The translations under genes and the position numbers were made by a program. Under the pieces are notes generated by a model. It worked only from the letters and a program-made list of their open reading frames with translations. It was not told the DNA's origin and made no database searches. Positions 46,690 through 57,237 of a stretch of 64,000 nucleotides of DNA are shown here, piece after piece; position 1 is the first letter of the stretch; each line of letters starts with the position of its first letter. This stretch comes from Mauremys mutica (Eukaryota; Chordata; Testudines; Geoemydidae): assembly GCF_020497125.1 (NCBI RefSeq), contig NC_059073.1:9569225-9633224 (forward strand). Direction: 5' to 3'.

Positions 46690-46918
46690 TTTTAAACAGT
46701 GAGGGTTATTAGCCATTGGAACAATTTACCTAGGGACATGGTGAATTCCCCATCGCTGGGCATCTTTAAATCAGGACCAGATATCTGTCTAAAAGAGATG
46801 CTGTCGTTCAAACAAAAGTTACGGGCATGACGCAGGAATTGCTGTGTGAGGTTATGCAGGAGGTCAGACAAGATTATCACATTGGTTCCTTCTGGCCTTA
46901 AAAGCTATTAATCTAATG
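46690..46918 (+). mobile_element. CR1 3' end, plus strand
   Basis: Sequence attagccattggaacaattt then acctagggacatggtgaatt matches the CR1 coding end. The terminus reads cacattggttccttctggcc then ttaaaagctattaatcta. Confidence 0.85.
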
Positions 46919-48119
46919 TCAGTCTATCTTCCGGTGGTGGTGGAAAGTTCTTCTATCCTTAGCACAAACTAGTAGCAGGAACCTCCCTTTAGTTAGGAAA
47001 ATGTGTTTCGGAAAATTTGATACCCCCTTCGGTGGGAAAAGATATGCAACAATTTTCAAAACTTGGTGCCTAAAAATCAGGCTCCTAAAATCATGGAGAG
47101 ACCTAAATGCTCAGCACCCACAAATTCCATTGAAGTCTCTGCACCTTTGAGCAACAGGCCTTCAAGTTAGGTGCAGAAGCATGGATTTAGGAGCCTAGCT
47201 TTAGGTATTCAGCTAAGGAAAGTTTGGCCCATGTATTTTAAATAACAAGGGAGATAGTTTGCCAACTCCCACTAGCTTTGTTTGCAAGAAGCATGATTGT
47301 CCTTTCTACACCCTTCCTTCAATCACGGAGGCCTTGGTAACAGTAATACACACCTGTCCAGCTCTTCCCTTAATGGTACATTTGCCTAGAGGTATTAAAT
47401 CCTTGTCTCGACATGGTCTATTTTTAAATTCCAAAGCTGCCTGTTAGAGTGGCACTGAATTGGGTGTCTAGAAGCCAAGGGGCAATTTAAAAGTGGAGAC
47501 AGCTATATTTACAGGAGCAGCCAGAGAATCATCACCATCAAATGCATTTTTAAACTCAGTTTTTTAGATGAAGAGGTTTCCATTTTCCCCACCCACCTTA
47601 GTGCAAATGTCACTGCCAAGGTATTTTTAAAATATTTTTTCCCTTTAAACTCACTGTTGTTTACAATGCCCTCTCCTCCCTCTTCTAAAACACGCGTACA
47701 ACGCTGGTTTATTGCTGTAGGGTCACTTTTCGGTACTGAACAGAGCATTGTGCAGGTCAATTTGTTATCTTCCTGTTTGCTCCCAGTGTGCTGAGCTGCC
47801 AGCATGGCTGGGTGTTCAAAAAAATAAAGAGCAGCGGTCCGATTTTCTTTTGAGGTAGGGATCATTGATAAGGATTTACAGAGACTTCCCACATTGACTG
47901 AAAGGGGGAAAACGGGAACTCAGATGGTCATGTTTTGGGCCTCTCAACCTTGACGATGTCCCTTTAATTTGCAAAACGCATGAGTGAATGTGCAGCTAGG
48001 GAAACGAGAGACCGCACCGGGCCAGTGACTGGTCTTCCACCCAGTTTCTTGGCTCTACATTGAGACGGGAAAACAGAACTTTGTTGAGTGAAGGGTTCTT
48101 ATTATAACCGTAGGAAGGA
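46919..48119. other. Mostly unannotated
   Basis: A degraded foldback-type segment lies at 47045-47210 (cttggtgcctaaaaatcagg ... caagttaggtgcagaagcat). Nothing else is recognised; a minus-strand frame of 127 codons at 47509-47892 has no family feature. Confidence 0.35.
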
Positions 48120-48370
48120 GGGGTGAAGTCAGGCCTGCTGGATAAGGGGCAAGCCTGGGACTTAAAATATGTGGATTTTGCTTCTACCTCCACCACTGAC
48201 TTCCTGAACTTGGGCCAGTCACTTCGCCTCGCTGGGCCTCCATTTATCCACCTGTCAAATAATGATCATATTTCTACCTCTTTACAGGCTTAATGGATCC
48301 ATGTTTGTGAAATGCTTGGAGATCCTCAGATAGGAGGTGCCAAATATTAATGATTATTATTATTTCAGAA
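48120..48370 (+). mobile_element. MIR copy, plus strand
   Basis: Sequence ccaccactgacttcctgaac, ttgggccagtcacttcgcct and cgctgggcctccatttatcc then acctgtcaaataatgatcat is MIR core. It continues through gaaatgcttggagatcctca to an attattatt tail. Confidence 0.8.
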
Positions 48371-48569
48371 TTCTGATGTAGCTAAATTTCGACACACCAG
48401 GCTGGATTGTCTGTCATAAGGCAGAACATTTGCATCCAAAGGAGGCCCCCCCATCTACTATAAGTCTGATGAGAAAAACAGGCAGTGGAGATTAACTACA
48501 ACCTGAGAACGCAACAGCCCCACACCCTGATGTTTTAATAGGCAGGAGCTGAGAACAGTTGTCAGGGCC

Positions 48570-48785
48570 TCATAAGACCACTGTGATCATCTAGTCTGAC
48601 CTCCGACATAACATATGCCAGAGAATTTCACCTGGTGACTCCTGCAGCTAGCTGAATGACTGGTGGTCGCACCAGAGCACAGCTTTTAGAAAGACATTCA
48701 GTTTTGATTTAAAGACTCCTGGTGATAGACAACCCACCACCGCTCTCGGGAAGCTGCTCCAATGGCTCATCACTCTCAGAACGTG
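48570..48785 (-). mobile_element. CR1 fragment, minus strand
   Basis: The plus strand cataagaccactgtgatcat then ctagtctgacctccgacata is the reverse terminus. It continues with gacattcagttttgatttaa and acaacccaccaccgctctcg. Confidence 0.82.
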
Positions 48786-48849
48786 TTTGCCTTAGTGCCT
48801 GCTTGGATTTGTCTAGACGGGAAAGCAGATTTCATCTGGGCGCTTAACA

Positions 48850-49236
48850 AAACTGGGCACTCCTTATATAAATCCATGGTACGCCCATATCTCGAATACT
48901 GCGTACAGATGTGGTCTCCTCACCCTCAAAAAAGATATACTGGCACTAGAAAAGGTTCAGAGAAGGGCAACTAAAATGATTAGGGGGTTTGGAATGGGTC
49001 CCATATGAGGAGAGATTAAAGAGGCTAGGACTTTTCAGCTTGGAAAAGAGGAGACTAAGGGGGGAAATGATAGGGGTATATAAAATCATGAGTGATGTGG
49101 AGAAAGTAGATAAGGAAAAGTTATTTACTTATTCCCATAATACAAGAATTAGGGGCCACCAAATGAAATTAATGGGCATCAGTTTTAAAACAAATAAAAG
49201 GAAGTTCTTCTTCACGCAGCGCACAGTCAACACCTT
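48850..49236 (+). mobile_element. CR1 coding fragment, plus strand
   Basis: The sequence encodes LYKSMVRPYLEYCVQMWSPH, then after a frameshift YEERLKRLGLFSLEKRRLRG and EMIGVYKIMSDVEKVDKEKL, the C-terminal part of a CR1 reverse-transcriptase protein. The frame changes between the two halves near 48975. The copy stops before the usual C-terminus and 3' UTR. It faces the minus-strand CR1 at 48570, so two separate insertions lie side by side. Confidence 0.88.
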
Positions 49237-49359
49237 ATGAACATTAAAGAAGCCTCATTACATGCCCGTGAGACGGGAAATATAAATTAAACTAGCATTT
49301 TAATGTGGAGAAACAAAAGGAGAAAAAAATAACCTGTCACTTGCCAAAGGCTAAGCAAT

Positions 49360-49440
49360 GAATGTGTAGCGTGACCAGGAGTGGAACCCAGGCATCCTTA
49401 GTCCCCTGCTCTAACCACTAGCTAACACTGCCTCCTGAGT
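49360..49440 (-). mobile_element. MIR head fragment, minus strand
   Basis: The plus strand gaccaggagtggaacccagg, catccttagtcccctgctct and aaccactagctaacactgcc is the reverse of the MIR tRNA-like head. Confidence 0.7.
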
Positions 49441-50632
49441 TCAATACTCAAGAGAGGCATCATGCTCCAGTGACAGATGATCCCATATTGCCTGATCTTG
49501 CAAGATGCCGAGAGCCCTTGATAAGAATGGTGCTCAACACCTTGCAGGATTGGACCCTCGGGATTTCATTCTCCACTGCCATGCATCTAGGTCACTCGCT
49601 TCCACTGTACCCTGTTTGGTAGCATTTTACACTCAAGATGCAGGGCCATGGAGAGTCAGGCAGTTCATATTCAAATAGCAGGAACCCCACAAGAAGTGTC
49701 TTTGGTTAGGCTGAAATTTTCTAAGGGGACTGAGTTGGATCCCATATGCACCTTAGACAATCCTGGCTTTAATCAGTGAGCGAGGGACTGATGCTTCAGA
49801 CAGTCATTCTTTTCCAGTGTGATCATTTCCTCTCGAAAGGGCAGGACTCACTCATCAAAGCAATGGTTCTGCTAATTCAGGATTCTCAGATCTCTACTCT
49901 GTGCAGCCACAAACAAGATGATCATTTTCTGGCTAGATCTGCCTTATTCTCAAGCAACGTCTTCACAGCCTGCCTGTCTTTATACCAAAATAATGTACTG
50001 GATTCACAGTTTTCTTGATGTGCTTCCTTTTCTTAGGATATAATGATTTCCACCCATCTGACAAGCTACTGACTAGCTCAAATCGTCTCTTCTATTATTG
50101 GTCTGGGAGCTTGCAACTCCTGTGTGAGGGCATACTTCCCCCCGCCCCTTCTCTGCTTTTAGACTGGACTCTAAACCAGCCTTTAAACCTGGACATACAG
50201 CTGTGGTATAAGTGCCTGGAGCTATACCTGGGAGGAATTTAGCCTAGTGTATTGCATTTATCACACATACACCTCTATTAAGAGAGGGTCAATAGCCATC
50301 AAGTGTCTTCTTCCTGCACTCTCACCATCACAAAGAAGGAACACACATTAGCAGTGCAATTAGGAATTGATCCAACACACACTGAAGTCAATGGGAGTCT
50401 TTCCACTGACTCCAATGGGCTTTGGATCAGATCATAAATTTATTTGCCTCTTCCCCTTATCGATAATATAATACCTCATAAAGTCTTGTGAACTTCCTGG
50501 GCACCATGGCAGTAGTCTCTCGTGTGACTCCGTATCACAGGGAGGTCTAAAAGCAAAACTATCTGTGAAGTCACAAATTCCACCCTCTTGGTCAATATAA
50601 CTTGAGTAGCTCTTTCTAACAACACAGGAAAT
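49441..50632. other. Unannotated apart from one foldback repeat
   Basis: The only structure recognised is the foldback at 50367-50432. Confidence 0.35.
50367..50432. repeat. Foldback repeat, 'GATCCAAAGCCCATTGAAGTCAATGG' type
   Basis: The left arm attgatccaacacacactga then agtcaatggga pairs with the right arm tccactgactccaatgggct then ttggatcagat around gtctt. There are a few mismatches. It has the ATTGACTTCAATGG core seen in the other foldback units. Confidence 0.75.
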
Positions 50633-50642
50633 CAGGATGCAT

Positions 50643-50670
50643 CTGAAGAAGTGGGCTGTAGCGCACGAAA
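50643..50670 (+). ncRNA. Hammerhead-type ribozyme core (probably degraded)
   Basis: CTGAAGA (50643-50649) fits the hammerhead CUGANGA core. A stem gtggg c / gcgcac (50651-50656 with 50661-50666) follows, with the tgta loop and one G-G mismatch at 50654/50663. GAAA (50667-50670) is the second core element, then gcttatgc could start stem III. Penelope-like elements are known to carry hammerhead ribozymes in their terminal repeats, so this position is expected. Activity is unproven, and the mismatch in stem II weakens it. Confidence 0.55.
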
Positions 50671-50704
50671 GCTTATGCTCAAATAAATTTGTTAGTCTCT
50701 AAGG

Positions 50705-50995
50705 CCTGGTCTACACTAAGAACGGGGGTCGAACTAGGGTACGCAAATTCAGCTACGTGAATAGCGTAGCTGAATTCGAAGTACCCTAGTTCAAAGTACT
50801 CACCCGTCCAGACGCCGCGGAACCGAACTCCGTGGCTCCAAGGTCGACTCCGCCACCGCCGTTTGCAGTGGTGGAGTACCGGAGTCGAACGGAGTGCTTC
50901 TGGAGTTCGAACTATCGCGTCTATATTAGACGCGATAGTTCGAACTCCGAAAAGTCGAACTCTCCGCGTCGAACTGGCAGGTAAGTGTAGACTAG
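50705..50995. mobile_element. Cruciform-forming hAT MITE inside a Penelope-like element
   Basis: Ends cctggtctacacta and its counterpart tgtagactag are inverted. Flanks ctctaagg (50697-50704) and ccctaagg (50996-51003) give an 8-bp duplication with one mismatch; removing the insert restores the Penelope-like sequence gttagtct...aaggtgccac. Inside are two hairpins. One is a perfect 22-bp stem (50902-50923 with 50927-50948, loop tat). The other pairs gaactagggtac near 50732 with gtaccctagttc near 50782, with aattcagctacg and cgtagctgaatt inside it. The element is CpG-rich (cgcg, tcga). Confidence 0.9.
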
Positions 50996-51049
50996 CCCTA
51001 AGGTGCCACAAGGACTCCTGTTCTTTTAACACAGAAAATATCTACTGTA

Positions 51050-51140
51050 CCTGTATCTGTACAAGTGAGGTTTTTACCCATGAAAGCTTATGCCCAAATA
51101 AATCTGTTAGTCTTTAAAGTGCCACCAGACTCCTCATTGT
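51050..51140 (+). mobile_element. Second Penelope-like end, tandem to the first
   Basis: Sequence caagtgaggtttttacccat, gaaagcttatgcccaaataa and atctgttagtctttaaagtg then ccaccagactcctcattgtt is a diverged second version of the same module in the same orientation. The hammerhead region keeps GAAA (51082-51085) but the first core reads tctgtac, so it is not functional. Confidence 0.65.
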
Positions 51141-51200
51141 TACTGTACCTTTGGTTTTTTTACTTCCCCCTCAATTCCTATTTTTCTAAGTATACTTAAT

Positions 51201-51275
51201 CCTGCCTCAAAACAGGAGAGATGGATTAGATGACCTCTTGATGTCCACTCTGGCCTGACATTTCTAGGATTTTAT
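51201..51275 (+). mobile_element. CR1 3' terminus, plus strand
   Basis: Sequence gatggattagatgacctctt then gatgtccactctggcctgac and atttctaggatttta is a plus-strand CR1 3' end. Only the tail is kept. Confidence 0.75.
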
Positions 51276-53009
51276 TCTTCTACAAGTTATTGGGTTCTAG
51301 TCCATGACTAGAGCCCAATAAATCATAATGCCAAGACATTTAAAACCAGGCGGAACAAAGTAGTGGAGAACTTTTTGTAGGGCACAATCTGGCCAGAGGG
51401 GAGGAGTAGGATGATCTAATCTCTGATCAGCTACCATCAAAAGGGTAAAGAGGAAACACCAAGGCATGAAACAACAGGTATCCCTCTAAGAGAAGACCTG
51501 CTTATCAAGAGGGAAAAAATCAAGCGCAATATTTTGTTTTAGTGAAACATTTGGCGTGTCCTGTAGAGATCAATGCCAACGTTTCAGAAGGAATGACAGC
51601 AGTAGACTATAATTAGCGTCAATAAATCCTTACAACAACAAGTATATTATGTGTTGAATTATTCATGAGCTACAGTGTTATTTCTGGCATCCTCTAGCCT
51701 TCCCCCCACCCCAATAACGTTTTTTTTGGCCAGACACTGTTTTAACTACTGAGCACACACACACAAAAGTAGCGAACACGCTTGGGGGCAGGAGATTTCA
51801 GTAAGCATTGAGTTTCCGGTTCATGGCAAGGACAACCTTCTACATACTCCATCAATCATACGTCCCACTGACTGGATGGAAGTATGTGCACAGCTTAATT
51901 AAGAACGAGGGGAGTTCTCTCCTAGGACAAGATGCAGGGTCCTCAGTTTTCTAAACATGTTTTCTCATCATTGAGATGGAGGGTGTCACTCTTTCCCTGA
52001 AGGCTTCCCTGAGCTGAAGTGGCTAAGGAAGTACCTGGGAAAGATTCTGTGCCTTACTGTTATCTCTACTCCCTGTACATTCATCCAATCATTGGGATTT
52101 ATGCCTGTTTATCTAGACAGCGGTGTATTGTTTAGTTAAGCTCCATCTAGCAAAGACAGCTTACTTTTTATGCATTAAAAATTAATCTGGGTTGACAGCC
52201 CTGGAAAATGAAGTCCTCTGTTTATTCACAGAAAAAGTGGTAGTGTCAGTTGCCTCTACACATTACTACCCTGCCTCCTGCAGATGTCTCAAATCCCTGT
52301 CCTGAGGAGATCATGTCTACGGAGATGGGTTCGGTCTCTGCCTTCCTGCAAGAACTGCCAAAAAAAGACACCATTTACTGCCTATGTGGAGGTGGGCTTT
52401 GAGATATGGATGTGTGTTCACTAGGAACTCAGCCCCTAACCTGCAAACACAAGGTACCATGAGTAGTCCCACTAAAAAGAAAAAAAATCAATAGAATTAG
52501 TTGCAGTAGTGAAGTGAAGCAGGTATGCAAGTGTTTGCAGGATTGGGGCCAAGACCAACCATCCAGAGATAAAAACTATCCTCTACTACTGACCAAAGTT
52601 AGATTCAGACCACCAACCTAGGGCAAAGACACTTGGTTTCAGAGGTTTTCTACACATAGATTCCCTATACACAACTCACATTTTCTTAATAGGGGATTAA
52701 TCACAGAGGCTGTACTAAGCCAAAATATTTCGTTTCCAAGACCATGAGTAATTCTCTGCTTGCATGCTAGGTATGAAATTCACTTCTTATCCCATCGTCC
52801 TGGAAGAGGAACCACACACTATACCTGACATGTCTATGATCATGACCTTGTATCCAAATGGCTTTAAAAAGCTTCACTAATAGACTGTGTGAAAATGCAC
52901 TTGTTTTTGTGAATAACATTGTAACCAGGATATGGAGAGGACCCTGAAGCGAAGTCCTCAATGCATGCAAAAAGTGACATGGGATATTTAATAACCAGAC
53001 ACTAAATAC
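51276..53009. other. Unannotated; possible conserved block
   Basis: Positions 51500-51700 are AT-rich and repeat-free, with motifs such as ctataattagcgtcaataaa and gaattattcatgagctac, a candidate conserved non-coding element. Nothing else is supported. Confidence 0.3.
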
Positions 53010-53118
53010 TCATGTATTGCAGTGCCCATGGGTGGGTCATTAGTGGGGATAGAACCAAAGACCCCTGGATCTAAAGCCATGCACCTTCAGTGCCTGAGCT
53101 AAAAGACCCAGCTCCCTT
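53010..53118 (-). repeat. tRNA-derived SINE head
   Basis: On the minus strand the sequence runs gggtcttttagctcaggcac, then gaaggtgcatggctttagat, then ccaggggtctttggttctat and cccc. tagctcaggcac resembles an A box, and ggttctatccc a B box at the expected spacing. The T-arm and acceptor pairing look imperfect, so it is a SINE head or tRNA pseudogene, not a working tRNA gene. Confidence 0.45.
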
Positions 53119-54007
53119 AGGTCAAATGTTTCTCCTTACTCAAACCTCTATATGGCCCAGTCACTAGCAGGAGAGAGTGCACCACATTACACTAATGCAG
53201 GTGTTAGATTCACAACGTTGCTTTTCTATCTCACTTAAACGTTCGACCCTTCAGCAGCATGGGGCCCCCTATGTGATACTGTGACTTGATGACCACACTG
53301 GCTGAGGGAGGAGCATCACCAGAGCTGAGCCAAATTTGAATTTGTCCCCCACAGAAAATTCTGACCTTTGCAACATTTGTTTTCCTCCCAAAACAGGCCG
53401 AAAAGTTGAAATTCCAAAATTTTCTGCCAAATGGAAATTCACGAGAATAAATATTTAGTACAGCTCCGGCTACTAACCTTCCGTGCGAGCTGTGAATCAC
53501 AACTGCACTGTCTGCTCGGCTGCCTGTGCACTCTTCAACCTCACTGCAGTGTATCTCCAACATGAGCAATCCGTGCAGAGGACACATTCAGTTGCTACTG
53601 AATATAATTAAGTCTAATTGCAAAGTTAATTGTAGAGGAGGATGGGGGGAAAGATAAACAAACAGCAGGAGATGAAGAAAGGCTACCAGAGTCAAAAGCA
53701 CCCTGCGCTTGTAACGACATCGTAGGAATTCATTTTCCCTCATATTAGCTGCATTCTCTGTGCACCTACATATACATTAGTTGTCATCTTTCTTCACTTT
53801 AGTTATTGATGTTGCATGCCAGCTGCCAAACCACCCCAGAGAGAGGGGACAACCCTGCCAGAAGTAGGAACAGCAGGAAGGAAACGTTATCTATGCAAGC
53901 TGACAGCATTCACCTGAACATTCGGACAACCTGGGGCAAGGAGGGAAGGGATGTCTCAGTGCTAAAAAGAGACTATTGATTCAGTGAAACCTCTGATCAT
54001 GTAGGGA
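53119..54007. other. Unannotated; possible conserved block
   Basis: Positions 53580-53830 are repeat-free with aatataattaagtctaattg, ttaattgtagagg and atatacattagttgtcatc, suggesting a possible regulatory element. No gene is recognised. Confidence 0.3.
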
Positions 54008-54090
54008 CCAGATTTCCAGCTGGTGTACATCAGGCATAGCTCCACTGATTTTGTTTGAGCTATGTTGATGTACAGCAGCTGAGGATCTCC
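54008..54090. repeat. Foldback repeat, 'CAGCTGGTGTA' type
   Basis: The left arm ccagctggtgtacatcaggc then atagctccac is inverted on the right as gagctatgttgatgtacagc then agctgagg around tgattttgttt. It is the same family as 1917-2003 and better preserved. Confidence 0.7.
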
Positions 54091-54191
54091 CTTTAGATCC
54101 TTCTCTGGGCCAACCTGGATCAGAGATTAGGCTGGAAATCTCAGAAGAACCAGCTCCGCTATGAGATTTCAGGGCTTCTGCTTCCAGCCAG

Positions 54192-54605
54192 GATTCATGG
54201 GACCACTGTGATCATCTAGTCTGACCTCCTCTGTAAAACACAGACCAGAGAACTCCCCCCAAATAGTTCCTAGAGCTGATCTTTTAGAAACATCCAATCT
54301 TGATTTAAAAATTGGCAGTAATGAGGATCCACCACGACCCTTGATAAATTAACCATTGGAACAATTACTCTTACTGTTAAAAAATTTACACCTTATTTCC
54401 AGTCTGAATTTTTCTAGTTTCAACTTCTAGCCATTGGATCTTGTTATACCTATCTCCGCTAAACTGACAAGCCAATTATTAAATATTTATTACCCATATA
54501 CTTATAGACTGTACTCAAGTCACTCCTTAACCTTCTCTTTGTTAAACTAACTAGATTGAGCTCTTTGAGTCGATCCCTATAAGTCTTACATTCCTGTGTT
54601 TTGGG
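54192..54605 (-). mobile_element. CR1 LINE 3' region, minus strand
   Basis: The plus strand gattcatgggaccactgtga then tcatctagtctgacctcctc is the reverse terminus. Reverse coding sequence follows (gaggatccaccacgaccctt, ttatttccagtctgaatttt, agattgagctctttgagtcg). Confidence 0.88.
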
Positions 54606-57237
54606 AGCCGGAGGATCTGAGTTCTATCCCTCGCTGTCGCCATGCCATTCTGGCCATGATTTGCAGCACAGTGACAACTGCAAAATCTTAGGTGACTGCA
54701 GATTTGGTACAATACCTAGAGGTTCTCCCATCCCCACCTCTTTGTAAATGGCTTCTGCTCCTGGTCTGGAAAGTTCCAAGGATCCTCCCACCTGTGGTTC
54801 ATGATATTTGGTATCAGCCCAAACAGCCCATAATAGCACTATATAACTATATATAGAAATAATTGAGCCACGCCAGGGGCAGTCCTTATAAATATACGGG
54901 ACACTCTGAATGAAAGGAATGGTATATTACTACACAGAACCTGATGGATTGCCCTTTGCATGAGCACACAAACATCCCCGGGCAACCATTCTTTCTCTCT
55001 GCAACATTAAATAACACTCCACTTGTCAAGGCGAGAGGAACCTAATTCCTGTTTAACTGGGGGTGATTCTTTTTGATAGACTGTTCCAGGCAACTTTGGG
55101 GTCTCCTCATACAGTCAGCTACACATCTATTGATGGGCCTGCCCCTGCTCCCCTGGAAGTCCATAAGAACTTGACAAAACACCTGGGTAGGTCTTTAGGG
55201 GGTAGATTCTCCTCTCAGACAGTCTCTGGCCCTACAGACTCATGCACGAGCTCCATCTTAAGCACGTGAGTAGACCCATTCATTCAGCAGTGCTATTCAT
55301 GGGCTTTAAGTTAGTTAAGCACAAGCATGAGTCTTGGCCAGACTGGAGCCATACATCAGTTTTACAACAGTGAAGCGCCTTTAACTTCAGTGGAGTTTCT
55401 TCTGATTAGCAGAAGAGTAAGCAAGAGCAGAATCAGGCCCAATATGCGGAGTGCAGCTCCCTCCTCTGCTTCAGGTGTTAGAGGCCATCACAGAGGCAAG
55501 GGACATACTGAGCCATAGACCTACCTAAGAGGCACCCTGCTCTCTCCGTGCAGTACAGCATTAGCAAAACTGCCGGTAGCAGCAGATTCTGAGCGGGCAA
55601 TGCCCTCAATTTAATCAGAAGAGAGCAGGAAGCAGGGTATTCTCCAATAAGGGTCTCGGACTCTGGAATGCACTCCCTGGCCAAGGGGGATCTCGCCAAG
55701 CCCAGATCGGTTATCCCTCCCAAGCACACTGCAAAGCCCAACTTCTCTCAGGCTGCTCGTCAGGGGCTGGTTGGGAGTGAATGGTGGCTGACGGGGGTCA
55801 CAGGTATTAATGGGGCGAACATTCTAAGTTGTACAGTCCTGGGAGAGTAGGTCATTTCTGTTGTACTAGAGTCTGGATTTTGCTTAGGTTTAGGGTGAAC
55901 TATGCCCAGCTCCTAGAGCTATGAACAAGAACCATACCCATGGAAATTGAACACAACCCATGGCGACCATTCTCCTTTAAAACAGATTTCGGTTAGGGAA
56001 TCATGATGTTTTATTCAGAAGGACTTTCCTTCCTCTAGTTATGGCCTATCCTTTTTCATTTTTGTACCTCATTCTACCTGAACTGGTTCCCCCCGCCACT
56101 AGTTTCTGGCCACTCTGCTTCTGAGGTCCAACTGCACTTGGGTTTCAAACCCGAGGAGTGGTTGTTTCAGCGGCATCAGTTTGCTATGCTGTTTAGTCTG
56201 CACAGCGTCAAACGGGGTGAGAACTATCAAAGGCAAATTTTGGTTCCCAGCCTGCATTGGAGCTATCTCCCACATGCTGAGTGGTGGGAGCCTGGGGTTT
56301 GCCTTAACCTGTTCATTATAAAGATAAGGACTAGCTAGCCACAAAGTTCAAATCTGGATCCAAACGTCACCAAAGTCTGCATTATTTGGACCTGAGGTTT
56401 TGATTTGATCTTGAATCAGAACCTTGCTTAAATTATGTCCTAGGAGTGAGGCTAATCCATGTCTCAAACAAGGCTTGACCATGTGGTGAATGGAGTTGTG
56501 TAATTACGACACCCTTAACTGTCCACACGTTACATCTTTCAATTTTTAAATTGCATTGCCTGTGTGCAGACCTCAGAAGACATTCTGGGCCTGATCCCTC
56601 GTTGCCCTACACTCTGCGTTTGACACCAGCACACAGCATTTGTAGAATATCCCCCTGCCGATGGAGCTGTCACATTGCACGACTGTAAATGAGCACACAA
56701 GGTCTGCGCAGGGCAACAGAGAATCAGACCCGGCTACAGTCTGCTTCCATGGAGAAACACACACTGTGCTCTCTCCTGGAGACTTCCCTTTTGGTCTTTC
56801 TTGGACTGTCCCTTAACCTAAAACAAAAGCCAGCCCTTTTCATAGGGAACAAGCCCAACAGGCCCCACCCGCATTGACATACCATATCATGTCAGAAACC
56901 CATTCTGCAAAAAAACCTCCAATTCAGTTTTAAATGTCTAGAGAGTAGGGGGCCCTTGAGTGCACTTTGTTTCAGAGAAAACCCCTGTCCTTCCCCCAAG
57001 AGAAAACAAAACAAACCCTTCTTGATCACCATGTAAAAGCAAGGAGACACTAACAGCATAAAAGTGCCTGGGGTCGGGGGGGAGACGACTGTAGTGGGGA
57101 GTCCCTCTTTGTCTTGTTAGTACTTTCTCCATGGGGAAACCCAGCTGTTACCATGGCAACCTCTTCACCCTGGTTAGTGTGCTGCCTTCCTGCGAAAGGC
57201 ACTGCCAGCTCATGCCTTTACTGGCAGAGGAGATTTC
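54606..57237. other. Mostly unannotated
   Basis: A degraded foldback of the AAGCACGTG type lies at 55255-55345. Short fragments resembling foldback arms occur near 56587 (gggcctgatccctcgttgcc). No gene or other repeat is supported. Confidence 0.3.

Larger units (their letters stand above)
50633..51028 (+). mobile_element. Penelope-like element end, split by a hAT MITE
   Basis: The left part reads gcatctgaagaagtgggctg, tagcgcacgaaagcttatgc and tcaaataaatttgttagtct. After the MITE (50705-50995) and its duplicated ctaagg, it continues gtgccacaaggactcctgtt then ctttt. This is the terminal module common in sauropsid genomes that is generally ascribed to Penelope-like retroelements, and the minus-strand copy at 26487 matches it. 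It includes a hammerhead-type ribozyme core. No reverse-transcriptase sequence accompanies it. Confidence 0.7.

Noticed and set aside
47509..47892. 127-codon minus-strand frame
   Set aside because: No family feature; composition is like the surrounding non-coding sequence.
53010..53118. Functional tRNA gene
   Set aside because: Box-like motifs are present but the acceptor and T-arm pairing is imperfect and there is no clear terminator.
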